NCBI GenBank assembly: GCA_002344885.1
Contig: DDUQ01000037.1
Location: forward strand, 1-5,845
DNA: 5,845 nucleotides
Direction: 5' to 3'
DNA from: Comamonadaceae bacterium UBA2334
GTDB lineage: Bacteria; Pseudomonadota; Gammaproteobacteria; Burkholderiales; Burkholderiaceae_C
The stretch's first letter is position 1, and each line of letters begins with the position of its first letter. The translations under genes and the position numbers were made by a program. This document shows positions 5,424 through 5,845 of the stretch, piece after piece. The notes under the pieces are model-generated. The model searched no databases. It saw only the letters and a list, made by a program, of their open reading frames with translations, and was not told where the DNA came from.

Positions 5424-5845
5424 ATGAAACCCCTCGCTCACACGCCTCACCCCCTCGCCCTTCGACAATTGGTCAGCAGTTGCATGCTGGGTGCCAGTCT
5501 GCTGCTGGGCGCCTCGGCCTTTGCACAGGAAGCCGCCATTCGCAAAAACCTGGCTGAACGCTTGCCCAACTTGCCCAAGATTGACGAAGTCAGCAAGACC
5601 CCCATGCCGGGGCTGTACGAAGTGCGGGTGAACGGTGCCGACATTTTTTACACCGATGCGGAAGGCAACTACCTCATTCAGGGGATGTTGATCGACACCA
5701 AGGCCAAGGTCAACCTGACCGAAGAGCGAGTGGAAAGACTCACCGCCCTGCCGTTCAACGAGTTGCCCTTCAAGGACGCGTTCACCATGGTCAAAGGCAA
5801 CGGCAAGCGCAAGCTGGCTGTTTTCGAAGACCCCAACTGCGGCTA
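5424..5845 (+). CDS. dsbC: DsbC-type thiol:disulfide isomerase, N-terminal part (3' end outside window)
   Basis: Periplasmic protein-disulfide isomerase/reductase of the DsbC/DsbG family. The visible 140 residues start with a signal peptide: MKPLAHTPHPLALRQ, a hydrophobic core (MLGASLLLGA, 21-30) and a cleavage site after ASAFA34, leaving QEAAIRKNLAERLP. The N-terminal dimerisation domain follows: IDEVSKTPMPGLYEVRVNG (53-71), IFYTDAEGNYLIQGMLID (74-91) and NLTEERVERL. The thioredoxin-fold domain begins at KLAVFEDPNCG (130-140). Cys139 is the first cysteine of the CxxC active site; the partial next codon TA fits Tyr, as in CGYC, but the second cysteine lies outside. DsbG would read differently around the active site, but this cannot be settled here. 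The start is the ATG that opens the signal peptide; no Shine-Dalgarno precedes it (the upstream bases are mainly C, T and A). Confidence 0.92.
   Translation, partial: MKPLAHTPHPLALRQLVSSCMLGASLLLGASAFAQEAAIRKNLAERLPNLPKIDEVSKTPMPGLYEVRVNGADIFYTDAEGNYLIQGMLIDTKAKVNLTEERVERLTALPFNELPFKDAFTMVKGNGKRKLAVFEDPNCG

Overview
The window looks like ordinary chromosomal DNA from a GC-rich betaproteobacterium, most likely order Burkholderiales and plausibly family Comamonadaceae. This rests on base composition, protein wording (YqaA, YchF, an UbiH-type FAD monooxygenase next to a DsbC-type protein) and promoter-like TACAAT/TAAAAT boxes. The assignment is an inference from memory, not from a search. I see no transposase, integrase, phage gene, CRISPR array, rRNA or tRNA.

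Layout, left to right. (1) 1-308, minus: the first 102 codons of tRNA-dihydrouridine synthase DusB, cut by the window edge just after its catalytic Cys100. (2) 309-519: a divergent promoter region with a tandem 8-mer and two small palindromes. (3) 520-1014 and 1011-2237, plus: a YqaA-type membrane protein and a 12-helix MFS exporter, joined by an ATGA stop/start overlap, so probably co-translated. (4) 2297-2674, plus: a 125-residue exported protein of unknown function with a very strong ribosome binding site and clearly lower GC than the exporter before it. (5) 2675-2789: a convergent intergenic space with two stem-loops. (6) 2790-3884, minus: the complete P-loop ATPase YchF. (7) 3885-4155: a divergent region holding a long, hairpin-rich putative ychF leader. 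(8) 4156-5298, plus: a UbiH/UbiF/VisC-type FAD monooxygenase, probably for ubiquinone synthesis. (9) 5424-5845, plus: the first 140 codons of a periplasmic DsbC-type disulfide isomerase, cut inside its CxxC active site.

The genes do not form one pathway. They are housekeeping functions (tRNA modification, translation-associated ATPase, quinone hydroxylation, periplasmic disulfide repair) plus membrane and secreted proteins of unclear role. I found no convincing new multi-gene system. The points most worth following are the contrast between genes with and without Shine-Dalgarno sequences (with ubiH-like possibly leaderless), the structured ychF leader, the small exported protein, and the CEG sequence in the monooxygenase where relatives usually have DG.
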